64,000 bases of DNA from NCBI GenBank assembly GCA_033675265.1, contig JAUJYZ010000742.1:424780-488779 (forward strand). Direction: 5' to 3'. The stretch comes from Actinostola sp. cb2023 (Eukaryota > Cnidaria > Anthozoa > Actiniaria > Actinostolidae). Positions 21,261 to 36,000 of the stretch are shown piece by piece. How positions within the stretch are numbered: the first letter of the stretch is position 1; each line of letters starts with the position of its first letter. Below the pieces are notes generated by a model that saw only the letters and a program-made list of their open reading frames with translations, did no database searches and was not told the DNA's origin. The position numbers and the translations under genes are program-made.

Positions 21261-24200
21261 CAATCGTTTGCAAAATACCTTGACACACTTTGAGAAATTC
21301 GGACACTTTTTGGCACGCACGAATTTGGGTTTTCGTCCCCCCTCCCCCTTTCCAATGTTGATTGAGGGCGATGTCGATCTACTGCGTCGTGTTCACCACT
21401 CAACATTGTAGTGGGGGAAGGGGGGTTGAGAGTTCTAAGAATATTATTTCAGGCGCAGTGTCACATTTCTGAAATATCGGTATAAAAAAGACTATTTGTG
21501 TCAACTATTTTGCAAACGACTGTAGCTGGTGATTGTGTACAGTTTGTTGTTGAAAAAAAGTGAGGAAGTGATGGTTGAGGAAAGTAGGGAAATAGTGATT
21601 GAAGAGAGTTGTGAATCTGTTTTGAATTGTCAGGAAGAGGTGGATAGTAGGGGCGAATTTGTAGAGGGGGCTGTATCAGGATTATCCACATTGTGATGTA
21701 CATTATCACCACAGGAAATGGTCGAACTGAAGGGTAACAATCCCTTTGATATTGAGAAGCAACATGGTGTAACACCACAGAAAGGAATTCGACAAAGGAA
21801 TCAACACACATACAAAACAGATAAGGTTTGTAAAATAGATTTGTCAGACAGGATTTTTTATCCATGTTATAGGGCTGATTGGCTTATTTATTGAATTTAT
21901 AAATTACAAAACACAGAGCTGGAGTGGGACATGTATAATCCTTCACATTTTTCTTTTTCTTTTACTCTAAAAAGTATATATATAATATATATATAAAAAC
22001 TTGAATATGAGAAAAGGTAGGCCAATGACGAGCTTCCAGTAGAAGGATTCCAGAAGGAATTCACAGTCTGCTCTCCATATCAATAGATTAAATATGACGA
22101 AACGTTAATATATTATTTGGAACAGTCAGAGGTTGCCTGCGTCTCTTCTTCTTCGTCATATTTAATCTATATAATATAGATAGATAGATTTATTTCAAGT
22201 ATTTGTAGCATGATAATTATTTGGAAATATTTTCTTGTAAAGAAGGGGAAATTCTATTATGTCTTTCATTCCACCATCCAATTTACAATTCCATATTACG
22301 CTGTATTTTCAATTTTTAATCATCTCACACTCACTATACTTTGAGATTGTACAAAAGCCTGAAACAAGGCTCCAGTGTTTAGATTCATTATAGCATACTT
22401 CTGAATATTGTGATCAATTAATGTACATTTTGTCTTAATACCTAGGCATATGTCAATATAGCTGGACTTGGATCAACACAGCTTTTGAAAAGGATTAAAG
22501 ATTCAGGGTTTAAGCGGGATGCCCAAATTCAGGTACAGTAATGTGAATGGGTCCTTACTAGCTGGGGGTCACATATATGACCATGCATGTCAATCAAAAA
22601 GCTTTGCCAAGTACAACTTTGATGCTAGAAATGAAACAAGCAAAAATAAGTAACCAGGTTTCAGCTTTACTAGTTCTGCATGGGTAAGTTGTTAGTCAAA
22701 GTACTGTACAAAGTACCTACTGTAAAATATGTACATAGGGGAAGTCACATTTTTGGTGATATTTCACCTGTTCAAATGTTAATCATGTCCATACATGTAT
22801 ATAGGTAACTGCTCTTAAGAATATCCATGAAAGTAATCCAAAGGGTAGATAATGGCAGATGGCAGATGCATGCGATGTCAGGAAAGGACTTAGAGAGTAT
22901 ATGTCAGGAATGTGGGCTGGGGATGAGAATCTTGATGATGGAGAACTGGACAAGCATACACAGGAATACAAACATAGGGTTGAATTTGTCTCAAGTCTTG
23001 GAATGAAAGATAGAGAGAGATGCTTTCTTGAGGACATATCCATCATAGTCTCATGGCTCCAAGATGAGATGGTCTTTTTAAACGATGGCTTGAAACATTC
23101 AACCGAAGTCTATGAGAAAAAAAGAACAGTTCCAAATACACCAGAGGAAATTAAAATGGAACTATCTTGGAACATGACTGGATTTGAAGGACTGATCAAG
23201 GAGTCAAAGAACTGACTGCCTTAGAGAGTTGTGTGTACTTGAATCAAAGCAGCAAAGTTTGGGGAGAAAACTGAGAGAATTCAAAGATGATCTGTTAGCA
23301 TACACAAAGCAGCTGTACAGAAAGAAAAGAACTGCAGCATCACATTTAATGGTGTTCATGGTGGCCAGTGAATTAGGAAATGTGAAACCTTATGCTATAC
23401 CAGTACGTGTGATGCCATATCAGTCAATAAAAGATGCAATGTTCAGGGACCACATGGGCATGCCAGTTGTTAGTATGTACAAATGTATTAATTTATTATT
23501 GTTTTCACTTTACCTAAAATCCTTAGATCCAATCAGCTCAGAAATGCTATTTGTCACATGACATCAGGGATTTACATGTAGTAAATATATAATATATCAT
23601 GAGGAACTTAGTGCGACTTTGAATTGCTCAGCAGGTTCTCTACTTATAGAAATAAAATGTATTTCAACACTGTCTTAATCTGTACAGTGTTGATAACGCT
23701 AAACAGCTGCTTTTAATACTTAACACGGTGGGAACATGATACATACCGGAACACGATTTTCAAGGTCATGAGTTGTAAATCATATTCGCGGGCTTTCTCC
23801 ACACGATAACACATCACTCTGTAAAATCGGTCATTTTATAAAATACATTTCTATTTTATTTGGTCTATTTTTCTCGGTGCTCATTGTGACTTGAAATCGT
23901 ATTTAACTCGAAAACGGCAACTAATTATTTTGGCGGGAACAACACTTCAAATCGGACTTGACTACGTGTCTAATTGGCGTCCTGGAAGCAGCAGAGAAAC
24001 TTGGCCCGCAAGAGCTGTATTTCTGTGAGTATTACAGTTTACGGTGATCTCCAGGTGCTTCCTTGGGAATCTAATTCAGCCGGCTTTCGAACATTCGAAT
24101 TCGCACGACCTGGAATTGCTTAAATTGGCGTCCTGGAAGCAGCAGAGAAACTTGGCCCGCATAGAGCTGTATCTCTGTGAGTATTGCAGTTTACTGGGAA

Positions 24201-24670
24201 TCTGTGTCGTCCGTAGCTCCGTTAGCGATCGTATCATTCGTCGTTGTAAATGGTCATGTATTTTTAGTTTCCTTCCAGGTACTTTTTTCTGATCCTTATT
24301 TCGTGATTGTCCTTGACGTCTAAGAATTCTATATATTGACGATCTACTTACTCCGATTTTCATAGCTATGTTGGTGATATTGACCTTTCCTAGTTGGTAT
24401 AAACATTGCACCAGCGTTTTTCGGGCGTAATCATTGATGTAAAGACCATGACTTCTGCGACTTGAAAACAGCGCACGCTAATTACATTTTTGGTGTTCAC
24501 GTCATGTTGGTGTCATGTAATTGTTTTTCGAACTGATGCTCGCTCACTTTTTCCCAATTCTGCTCGAGCATATAAATAACTTAACCCATAATGCTTTGCG
24601 GGTCAAGCAGCACCTCTGTCGTTCATTTTCTTGGAGTTGGGCATATAATTCACATATTATAGCTCTCAGA
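21261..24670 (+). repeat. Array unit 5
   Basis: Full-length unit with GGGGAAG near 22738 (as in units 1 and 2) and an extra A in the run near 21555, which breaks the Glu-rich frame in this copy only. Confidence 0.9.
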
Positions 24671-27600
24671 CAATCGTTTGCAAAATACCTTGACACACTT
24701 TGAGAAATTCGGACACTTTTTGGCACGCACGAATTTGGGTTTTCGTCCCCCCTCCCCCTTTCCAATGTTGATTGAGGGCGATGTCGATCTACTGCGTCGT
24801 GTTCACCACTCAACATTGTAGTGGGGGAAGGGGGGTTGAGAGTTCTAAGAATATTATTTCAGGCGCAGTGTCACATTTCTGAAATATCGGTATAAAAAAG
24901 ACTATTTGTGTCAACTATTTTGCAAACGACTGTAGCTGGTGATTGTGTACAGTTTGTTGTTGAAAAAAGTGAGGAAGTGATGGTTGAGGAAAGTAGGGAA
25001 ATAGTGATTGAAGAGAGTTGTGAATCTGTTTTGAATTGTCAGGAAGAGGTGGATAGTAGGGGCGAATTTGTAGAGGGGGCTGTATCAGGATTATCCACAT
25101 TGTGATGTACATTATCACCACAGGAAATGGTCGAACTGAAGGGTAACAATCCCTTTGATATTGAGAAGCAACATGGTGTAACACCACAGAAAGGAATTCG
25201 ACAAAGGAATCAACACACATACAAAACAGATAAGGTTTGTAAAATAGATTTGTCAGACAGGATTTTTTATCCATGTTATAGGGCTGATTGGCTTATTTAT
25301 TGAATTTATAAATTACAAAACACAGAGCTGGAGTGGGACATGTATAATCCTTCACATTTTTCTTTTTCTTTTACTCTAAAAAGTATATATATAATATATA
25401 TATAAAAACTTGAATATGAGAAAAGGTAGGCCAATGACGAGCTTCCAGTAGAAGGATTCCAGAAGGAATTCACAGTCTGCTCTCCATATCAATAGATTAA
25501 ATATGACGAAACGTTAATATATTATTTGGAACAGTCAGAGGTTGCCTGCGTCTCTTCTTCTTCGTCATATTTAATCTATATAATATAGATAGATAGATTT
25601 ATTTCAAGTATTTGTAGCATGATAATTATTTGGAAATATTTTCTTGTAAAGAAGGGGAAATTCTATTATGTCTTTCATTCCACCATCCAATTTACAATTC
25701 CATATTACGCTGTATTTTCAATTTTTAATCATCTCACACTCACTATACTTTGAGATTGTACAAAAGCCTGAAACAAGGCTCCAGTGTTTAGATTCATTAT
25801 AGCATACTTCTGAATATTGTGATCAATTAATGTACATTTTGTCTTAATACCTAGGCATATGTCAATATAGCTGGACTTGGATCAACACAGCTTTTGAAAA
25901 GGATTAAAGATTCAGGGTTTAAGCGGGATGCCCAAATTCAGGTACAGTAATGTGAATGGGTCCTTACTAGCTGGGGGTCACATATATGACCATGCATGTC
26001 AATCAAAAAGCTTTGCCAAGTACAACTTTGATGCTAGAAATGAAACAAGCAAAAATAAGTAACCAGGTTTCAGCTTTACTAGTTCTGCATGGGTAAGTTG
26101 TTAGTCAAAGTACTGTACAAAGTACCTACTGTAAAATATGTACATAGGAAAAGTCACATTTTTGGTGATATTTCACCTGTTCAAATGTTAATCATGTCCA
26201 TACATGTATATAGGTAACTGCTCTTAAGAATATCCATGAAAGTAATCCAAAGGGTAGATAATGGCAGATGGCAGATGCATGCGATGTCAGGAAAGGACTT
26301 AGAGAGTATATGTCAGGAATGTGGGCTGGGGATGAGAATCTTGATGATGGAGAACTGGACAAGCATACACAGGAATACAAACATAGGGTTGAATTTGTCT
26401 CAAGTCTTGGAATGAAAGATAGAGAGAGATGCTTTCTTGAGGACATATCCATCATAGTCTCATGGCTCCAAGATGAGATGGTCTTTTTAAACGATGGCTT
26501 GAAACATTCAACCGAAGTCTATGAGAAAAAAAGAACAGTTCCAAATACACCAGAGGAAATTAAAATGGAACTATCTTGGAACATGACTGGATTTGAAGGA
26601 CTGATCAAGGAGTCAAAGAACTGACTGCCTTAGAGAGTTGTGTGTACTTGAATCAAAGCAGCAAAGTTTGGGGAGAAAAACTGAGAGAATTCAAAGATGA
26701 TCTGTTAGCATACACAAAGCAGCTGTACAGAAAGAAAAGAACTGCAGCATCACATTTAATGGTGTTCATGGTGGCCAGTGAATTAGGAAATGTGAAACCT
26801 TATGCTATACCAGTACGTGTGATGCCATATCAGTCAATAAAAGATGCAATGTTCAGGGACCACATGGGCATGCCAGTTGTTAGTATGTACAAATGTATTA
26901 ATTTATTATTGTTTTCACTTTACCTAAAATCCTTAGATCCAATCAGCTCAGAAATGCTATTTGTCACATGACATCAGGGATTTACATGTAGTAAATATAT
27001 AATATATCATGAGGAACTTAGTGCGACTTTGAATTGCTCAGCAGGTTCTCTACTTATAGAAATAAAATGTATTTCAACACTGTCTTAATCTGTACAGTGT
27101 TGATAACGCTAAACAGCTGCTTTTAATACTTAACACGGTGGGAACATGATACATACCGGAACACGATTTTCAAGGTCATGAGTTGTAAATCATATTCGCG
27201 GGCTTTCTCCACACGATAACACATCACTCTGTAAAATCGGTCATTTTATAAAATACATTTCTATTTTATTTGGTCTATTTTTCTCGGTGCTCATTGTGAC
27301 TTGAAATCGTATTTAACTCGAAAACGGCAACTAATTATTTTGGCGGGAACAACACTTCAAATCGGACTTGACTACGTGTCTAATTGGAGTCCTGGAAGCA
27401 GCAGAGAAACTTGGCCCGCAAGAGCTGTATTTCTGTGAGTATTACAGTTTACGGTGATCTCCAGGTGCTTCCTTGGGAATCTAATTCAGCCGGCTTTCGA
27501 ACATTCGAATTCGCACGACCTGGAATTGCTTAAATTGGCGTCCTGGAAGCAGCAGAGAAACTTGGCCCGCATAGAGCTGTATCTCTGTGAGTATTGCAGT

Positions 27601-28080
27601 TTACTGGGAATCTGTGTCGTCCGTAGCTCCGTTAGCGATCGTATCATTCGTCGTTGTAAATGGTCATGTATTTTTAGTTTCCTTCCAGGTACTTTTTTCT
27701 GATCCTTATTTCGTGATTGTCCTTGACGTCTAAGAATTCTATATATTGACGATCTACTTACTCCGATTTTCATAGCTATGTTGGTGATATTGACCTTTCC
27801 TAGTTGGTATAAACATTGCACCAGCGTTTTTCGGGCGTAATCATTGATGTAAAGACCATGACTTCTGCGACTTGAAAACAGCGCACGCTAATTACATTTT
27901 TGGTGTTCACGTCATGTTGGTGTCATGTAATTGTTTTTCGAACTGATGCTCGCTCACTTTTTCCCAATTCTGCTCGAGCATATAAATAACTTAACCCATA
28001 ATGCTTTGCGGGTCAAGCAGCACCTCTGTCGTTCATTTTCTTGGAGTTGGGCATATAATTCACATATTATAGCTCTCAGA
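24671..28080 (+). repeat. Array unit 6
   Basis: Extra A near 26680 joins VYLNQSSKVWGE to KLREFKDDLL in one frame, unlike any other unit. First unit carrying A in ATTGGAGTCC (near 27387). Confidence 0.9.
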
Positions 28081-31000
28081 CAATCGTTTGCAAAATACCT
28101 TGACACACTTTGAGAAATTCGGACACTTTTTGGCACGCACGAATTTGGGTTTTCGTCCCCCCTCCCCCTTTCCAATGTTGATTGAGGGCGATGTCGATCT
28201 ACTGCGTCGTGTTCACCACTCAACATTGTAGTGGGGGAAGGGGGGTTGAGAGTTCTAAGAATATTATTTCAGGCGCAGTGTCACATTTCTGAAATATCGG
28301 TATAAAAAAGACTATTTGTGTCAACTATTTTGCAAACGACTGTAGCTGGTGATTGTGTACAGTTTGTTGTTGAAAAAAGTGAGGAAGTGATGGTTGAGGA
28401 AAGTAGGGAAATAGTGATTGAAGAGAGTTGTGAATCTGTTTTGAATTGTCAGGAAGAGGTGGATAGTAGGGGCGAATTTGTAGAGGGGGCTGTATCAGGA
28501 TTATCCACATTGTGATGTACATTATCACCACAGGAAATGGTCGAACTGAAGGGTAACAATCCCTTTGATATTGAGAAGCAACATGGTGTAACACCACAGA
28601 AAGGAATTCGACAAAAGGAATCAACACACATACAAAACAGATAAGGTTTGTAAAATAGATTTGTCAGACAGGATTTTTTATCCATGTTATAGGGCTGATT
28701 GGCTTATTTATTGAATTTATAAATTACAAAACACAGAGCTGGAGTGGGACATGTATAATCCTTCACATTTTTCTTTTTCTTTTACTCTAAAAAGTATATA
28801 TATAATATATATATAAAACTTGAATATGAGAAAAGGTAGGCCAATGACGAGCTTCCAGTAGAAGGATTCCAGAAGGAATTCACAGTCTGCTCTCCATATC
28901 AATAGATTAAATATGACGAAACGTTAATATATTATTTGGAACAGTCAGAGGTTGCCTGCGTCTCTTCTTCTTCGTCATATTTAATCTATATAATATAGAT
29001 AGATAGATTTATTTCAAGTATTTGTAGCATGATAATTATTTGGAAATATTTTCTTGTAAAGAAGGGGAAATTCTATTATGTCTTTCATTCCACCATCCAA
29101 TTTACAATTCCATATTACGCTGTATTTTCAATTTTTAATCATCTCACACTCACTATACTTTGAGATTGTACAAAAGCCTGAAACAAGGCTCCAGTGTTTA
29201 GATTCATTATAGCATACTTCTGAATATTGTGATCAATTAATGTACATTTTGTCTTAATACCTAGGCATATGTCAATATAGCTGGACTTGGATCAACACAG
29301 CTTTTGAAAAGGATTAAAGATTCAGGGTTTAAGCGGGATGCCCAAATTCAGGTACAGTAATGTGAATGGGTCCTTACTAGCTGGGGGTCACATATATGAC
29401 CATGCATGTCAATCAAAAAGCTTTGCCAAGTACAACTTTGATGCTAGAAATGAAACAAGCAAAAATAAGTAACCAGGTTTCAGCTTTACTAGTTCTGCAT
29501 GGGTAAGTTGTTAGTCAAAGTACTGTACAAAGTACCTACTGTAAAATATGTACATAGGAAAAGTCACATTTTTGGTGATATTTCACCTGTTCAAATGTTA
29601 ATCATGTCCATACATGTATATAGGTAACTGCTCTTAAGAATATCCATGAAAGTAATCCAAAGGGTAGATAATGGCAGATGGCAGATGCATGCGATGTCAG
29701 GAAAGGACTTAGAGAGTATATGTCAGGAATGTGGGCTGGGGATGAGAATCTTGATGATGGAGAACTGGACAAGCATACACAGGAATACAAACATAGGGTT
29801 GAATTTGTCTCAAGTCTTGGAATGAAAGATAGAGAGAGATGCTTTCTTGAGGACATATCCATCATAGTCTCATGGCTCCAAGATGAGATGGTCTTTTTAA
29901 ACGATGGCTTGAAACATTCAACCGAAGTCTATGAGAAAAAAAGAACAGTTCCAAATACACCAGAGGAAATTAAAATGGAACTATCTTGGAACATGACTGG
30001 ATTTGAAGGACTGATCAAGGAGTCAAAGAACTGACTGCCTTAGAGAGTTGTGTGTACTTGAATCAAAGCAGCAAAGTTTGGGGAGAAAACTGAGAGAATT
30101 CAAAGATGATCTGTTAGCATACACAAAGCAGCTGTACAGAAAGAAAAGAACTGCAGCATCACATTTAATGGTGTTCATGGTGGCCAGTGAATTAGGAAAT
30201 GTGAAACCTTATGCTATACCAGTACGTGTGATGCCATATCAGTCAATAAAAGATGCAATGTTCAGGGACCACATGGGCATGCCAGTTGTTAGTATGTACA
30301 AATGTATTAATTTATTATTGTTTTCACTTTACCTAAAATCCTTAGATCCAATCAGCTCAGAAATGCTATTTGTCACATGACATCAGGGATTTACATGTAG
30401 TAAATATATAATATATCATGAGGAACTTAGTGCGACTTTGAATTGCTCAGCAGGTTCTCTACTTATAGAAATAAAATGTATTTCAACACTGTCTTAATCT
30501 GTACAGTGTTGATAACGCTAAACAGCTGCTTTTAATACTTAACACGGTGGGAACATGATACATACCGGAACACGATTTTCAAGGTCATGAGTTGTAAATC
30601 ATATTCGCGGGCTTTCTCCACACGATAACACATCACTCTGTAAAATCGGTCATTTTATAAAATACATTTCTATTTTATTTGGTCTATTTTTCTCGGTGCT
30701 CATTGTGACTTGAAATCGTATTTAACTCGAAAACGGCAACTAATTATTTTGGCGGGAACAACACTTCAAATCGGACTTGACTACGTGTCTAATTGGAGTC
30801 CTGGAAGCAGCAGAGAAACTTGGCCCGCAAGAGCTGTATTTCTGTGAGTATTACAGTTTACGGTGATCTCCAGGTGCTTCCTTGGGAATCTAATTCAGCC
30901 GGCTTTCGAACATTCGAATTCGCACGACCTGGAATTGCTTAAATTGGCGTCCTGGAAGCAGCAGAGAAACTTGGCCCGCATAGAGCTGTATCTCTGTGAG

Positions 31001-31489
31001 TATTGCAGTTTACTGGGAATCTGTGTCGTCCGTAGCTCCGTTAGCGATCGTATCATTCGTCGTTGTAAATGGTCATGTATTTTTAGTTTCCTTCCAGGTA
31101 CTTTTTTCTGATCCTTATTTCGTGATTGTCCTTGACGTCTAAGAATTCTATATATTGACGATCTACTTACTCCGATTTTCATAGCTATGTTGGTGATATT
31201 GACCTTTCCTAGTTGGTATAAACATTGCACCAGCGTTTTTCGGGCGTAATCATTGATGTAAAGACCATGACTTCTGCGACTTGAAAACAGCGCACGCTAA
31301 TTACATTTTTGGTGTTCACGTCATGTTGGTGTCATGTAATTGTTTTTCGAACTGATGCTCGCTCACTTTTTCCCAATTCTGCTCGAGCATATAAATAACT
31401 TAACCCATAATGCTTTGCGGGTCAAGCAGCACCTCTGTCGTTCATTTTCTTGGAGTTGGGCATATAATTCACATATTATAGCTCTCAGA
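28081..31489 (+). repeat. Array unit 7
   Basis: Extra A in GACAAAAGGAATC near 28615. Shares ATTGGAGTCC with units 6 and 8. Confidence 0.9.
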
Positions 31490-34400
31490 CAATCGTTTGC
31501 AAAATACCTTGACACACTTTGAGAAATTCGGACACTTTTTGGCACGCACGAATTTGGGTTTTCGTCCCCCCTCCCCCTTTCCAATGTTGATTGAGGGCGA
31601 TGTCGATCTACTGCGTCGTGTTCACCACTCAACATTGTAGTGGGGGAAGGGGGGTTGAGAGTTCTAAGAATATTATTTCAGGCGCAGTGTCACATTTCTG
31701 AAATATCGGTATAAAAAAGACTATTTGTGTCAACTATTTTGCAAACGACTGTAGCTGGTGATTGTGTACAGTTTGTTGTTGAAAAAAGTGAGGAAGTGAT
31801 GGTTGAGGAAAGTAGGGAAATAGTGATTGAAGAGAGTTGTGAATCTGTTTTGAATTGTCAGGAAGAGGTGGATAGTAGGGGCGAATTTGTAGAGGGGGCT
31901 GTATCAGGATTATCCACATTGTGATGTACATTATCACCACAGGAAATGGTCGAACTGAAGGGTAACAATCCCTTTGATATTGAGAAGCAACATGGTGTAA
32001 CACCACAGAAAGGAATTCGACAAAGGAATCAACACACATACAAAACAGATAAGGTTTGTAAAATAGATTTGTCAGACAGGATTTTTTATCCATGTTATAG
32101 GGCTGATTGGCTTATTTATTGAATTTATAAATTACAAAACACAGAGCTGGAGTGGGACATGTATAATCCTTCACATTTTTCTTTTTCTTTTACTCTAAAA
32201 AGTATATATATAATATATATATAAAAAACTTGAATATGAGAAAAGGTAGGCCAATGACGAGCTTCCAGTAGAAGGATTCCAGAAGGAATTCACAGTCTGC
32301 TCTCCATATCAATAGATTAAATATGACGAAACGTTAATATATTATTTGGAACAGTCAGAGGTTGCCTGCGTCTCTTCTTCTTCGTCATATTTAATCTATA
32401 TAATATAGATAGATAGATTTATTTCAAGTATTTGTAGCATGATAATTATTTGGAAATATTTTCTTGTAAAGAAGGGGAAATTCTATTATGTCTTTCATTC
32501 CACCATCCAATTTACAATTCCATATTACGCTGTATTTTCAATTTTTAATCATCTCACACTCACTATACTTTGAGATTGTACAAAAGCCTGAAACAAGGCT
32601 CCAGTGTTTAGATTCATTATAGCATACTTCTGAATATTGTGATCAATTAATGTACATTTTGTCTTAATACCTAGGCATATGTCAATATAGCTGGACTTGG
32701 ATCAACACAGCTTTTGAAAAGGATTAAAGATTCAGGGTTTAAGCGGGATGCCCAAATTCAGGTACAGTAATGTGAATGGGTCCTTACTAGCTGGGGGTCA
32801 CATATATGACCATGCATGTCAATCAAAAAGCTTTGCCAAGTACAACTTTGATGCTAGAAATGAAACAAGCAAAAATAAGTAACCAGGTTTCAGCTTTACT
32901 AGTTCTGCATGGGTAAGTTGTTAGTCAAAGTACTGTACAAAGTACCTACTGTAAAATATGTACATAGGAAAAGTCACATTTTTGGTGATATTTCACCTGT
33001 TCAAATGTTAATCATGTCCATACATGTATATAGGTAACTGCTCTTAAGAATATCCATGAAAGTAATCCAAAGGGTAGATAATGGCAGATGGCAGATGCAT
33101 GCGATGTCAGGAAAGGACTTAGAGAGTATATGTCAGGAATGTGGGCTGGGGATGAGAATCTTGATGATGGAGAACTGGACAAGCATACACAGGAATACAA
33201 ACATAGGGTTGAATTTGTCTCAAGTCTTGGAATGAAAGATAGAGAGAGATGCTTTCTTGAGGACATATCCATCATAGTCTCATGGCTCCAAGATGAGATG
33301 GTCTTTTTAAACGATGGCTTGAAACATTCAACCGTCTATGAGAAAAAAAGAACAGTTCCAAATACACCAGAGGAAATTAAAATGGAACTATCTTGGAACA
33401 TGACTGGATTTGAAGGACTGATCAAGGAGTCAAAGAACTGACTGCCTTAGAGAGTTGTGTGTACTTGAATCAAAGCAGCAAAGTTTGGGGAGAAAACTGA
33501 GAGAATTCAAAGATGATCTGTTAGCATACACAAAGCAGCTGTACAGAAAGAAAAGAACTGCAGCATCACATTTAATGGTGTTCATGGTGGCCAGTGAATT
33601 AGGAAATGTGAAACCTTATGCTATACCAGTACGTGTGATGCCATATCAGTCAATAAAAGATGCAATGTTCAGGGACCACATGGGCATGCCAGTTGTTAGT
33701 ATGTACAAATGTATTAATTTATTATTGTTTTCACTTTACCTAAAATCCTTAGATCCAATCAGCTCAGAAATGCTATTTGTCACATGACATCAGGGATTTA
33801 CATGTAGTAAATATATAATATATCATGAGGAACTTAGTGCGACTTTGAATTGCTCAGCAGGTTCTCTACTTATAGAAATAAAATGTATTTCAACACTGTC
33901 TTAATCTGTACAGTGTTGATAACGCTAAACAGCTGCTTTTAATACTTAACACGGTGGGAACATGATACATACCGGAACACGATTTTCAAGGTCATGAGTT
34001 GTAAATCATATTCGCGGGCTTTCTCCACACGATAACACATCACTCTGTAAAATCGGTCATTTTATAAAATACATTTCTATTTTATTTGGTCTATTTTTCT
34101 CGGTGCTCATTGTGACTTGAAATCGTATTTAACTCGAAAACGGCAACTAATTATTTTGGCGGGAACAACACTTCAAATCGGACTTGACTACGTGTCTAAT
34201 TGGAGTCCTGGAAGCAGCAGAGAAACTTGGCCCGCAAGAGCTGTATTTCTGTGAGTATTACAGTTTACGGTGATCTCCAGGTGCTTCCTTGGGAATCTAA
34301 TTCAGCCGGCTTTCGAACATTCGAATTCGCACGACCTGGAATTGCTTAAATTGGCGTCCTGGAAGCAGCAGAGAAACTTGGCCCGCATAGAGCTGTATCT

Positions 34401-34896
34401 CTGTGAGTATTGCAGTTTACTGGGAATCTGTGTCGTCCGTAGCTCCGTTAGCGATCGTATCATTCGTCGTTGTAAATGGTCATGTATTTTTAGTTTCCTT
34501 CCAGGTACTTTTTTCTGATCCTTATTTCGTGATTGTCCTTGACGTCTAAGAATTCTATATATTGACGATCTACTTACTCCGATTTTCATAGCTATGTTGG
34601 TGATATTGACCTTTCCTAGTTGGTATAAACATTGCACCAGCGTTTTTCGGGCGTAATCATTGATGTAAAGACCATGACTTCTGCGACTTGAAAACAGCGC
34701 ACGCTAATTACATTTTTGGTGTTCACGTCATGTTGGTGTCATGTAATTGTTTTTCGAACTGATGCTCGCTCACTTTTTCCCAATTCTGCTCGAGCATATA
34801 AATAACTTAACCCATAATGCTTTGCGGGTCAAGCAGCACCTCTGTCGTTCATTTTCTTGGAGTTGGGCATATAATTCACATATTATAGCTCTCAGA
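31490..34896 (+). repeat. Array unit 8
   Basis: Lacks GAA near 33334 (ATTCAACCGTCTATG), removing one Glu codon from the exon frame. Its inverted counterpart at 60251-63666 does not share this deletion. Confidence 0.9.
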
Positions 34897-36000
34897 CAAT
34901 CGTTTGCAAAATACCTTGACACACTTTGAGAAATTCGGACACTTTTTGGCACGCACGAATTTGGGTTTTCGTCCCCCCTCCCCCTTTCCAATGTTGATTG
35001 AGGGCGATGTCGATCTACTGTGTCGTGTTCACCACTCAACATTGTAGTGGGGGAAGGGGGGTTGAGAGTTCTAAGAATATTATTTCAGGCGCAGTGTCAC
35101 ATTTCTGAAATATCGGTATAAAAAAGACTATTTGTGTCAACTATTTTGCAAACGACTGTAGCTGGTGATTGTGTACAGTTTGTTGTTGAAAAAAGTGAGG
35201 AAGTGATGGTTGAGGAAAGTAGGGAAATAGTGATTGAAGAGAGTTGTGAATCTGTTTTGAATTGTCAGGAAGAGGTGGATAGTAGGGGCGAATTTGTAGA
35301 GGGGGCTGTATCAGGATTATCCACATTGTGATGTACATTATCACCACAGGAAATGGTCGAACTGAAGGGTAACAATCCCTTTGATATTGAGAAGCAACAT
35401 GGTGTAACACCACAGAAAGGAATTCGACAAAGGAATCAACACACATACAAAACAGATAAGGTTTGTAAAATAGATTTGTCAGACAGGATTTTTTATCCAT
35501 GTTATAGGGCTGATTGGCTTATTTATTGAATTTATAAATTACAAAACACAGAGCTGGAGTGGGACATGTATAATCCTTCACATTTTTCTTTTTCTTTTAC
35601 TCTAAAAAGTATATATATAATATATATATAAAACTTGAATATGAGAAAAGGTAGGCCAATGACGAGCTTCCAGTAGAAGGATTCCAGAAGGAATTCACAG
35701 TCTGCTCTCCATATCAATAGATTAAATATGACGAAACGTTAATATATTATTTGGAACAGTCAGAGGTTGCCTGCGTCTCTTCTTCTTCGTCATATTTAAT
35801 CTATATAATATAGATAGATAGATTTATTTCAAGTATTTGTAGCATGATAATTATTTGGAAATATTTTCTTGTAAAGAAGGGGAAATTCTATTATGTCTTT
35901 CATTCCACCATCCAATTTACAATTCCATATTACGCTGTATTTTCAATTTTTAATCATCTCACACTCACTATACTTTGAGATTGTACAAAAGCCTGAAACA
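34897..36000 (+). repeat. Array unit 9, partial (first 1.1 kb)
   Basis: Contains the MITE, Glu-rich exon tail and hairpin, then ends after CCTGAAACA in the intron. Has a private T at 35021 (CTGTGTCG) that is also present in the inverted copy near 60125. Confidence 0.9.

Larger units (their letters stand above)
7827..36000 (+). repeat. Tandem array: eight ~3.4-kb units plus a 1.1-kb partial unit
   Basis: The sequence starting CAATCGTTTGCAAAATACC recurs at 7827, 11227, 14636, 18044, 21261, 24671, 28081, 31490 and 34897. Spacing is 3407-3410 bp except for unit 1 (3400) and unit 4 (3217). Units are nearly identical, differing by a handful of substitutions and small indels each. Unit content in order: MITE, tail of the Glu-rich exon, intron with an 86-bp hairpin, an 87-bp exon, a further exon, intron remnant, and a minus-strand Tc1-like transposase fragment. 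The array stops abruptly at about 36000, where unit 9 joins unrelated sequence after CCTGAAACA. Confidence 0.95.

Noticed and set aside
7827..36000. Array considered as CRISPR, satellite centromere or rDNA
   Set aside because: Unit length of 3.4 kb, intron-exon content and transposon pieces exclude CRISPR; no rRNA sequence is recognised; too long for a usual satellite monomer.
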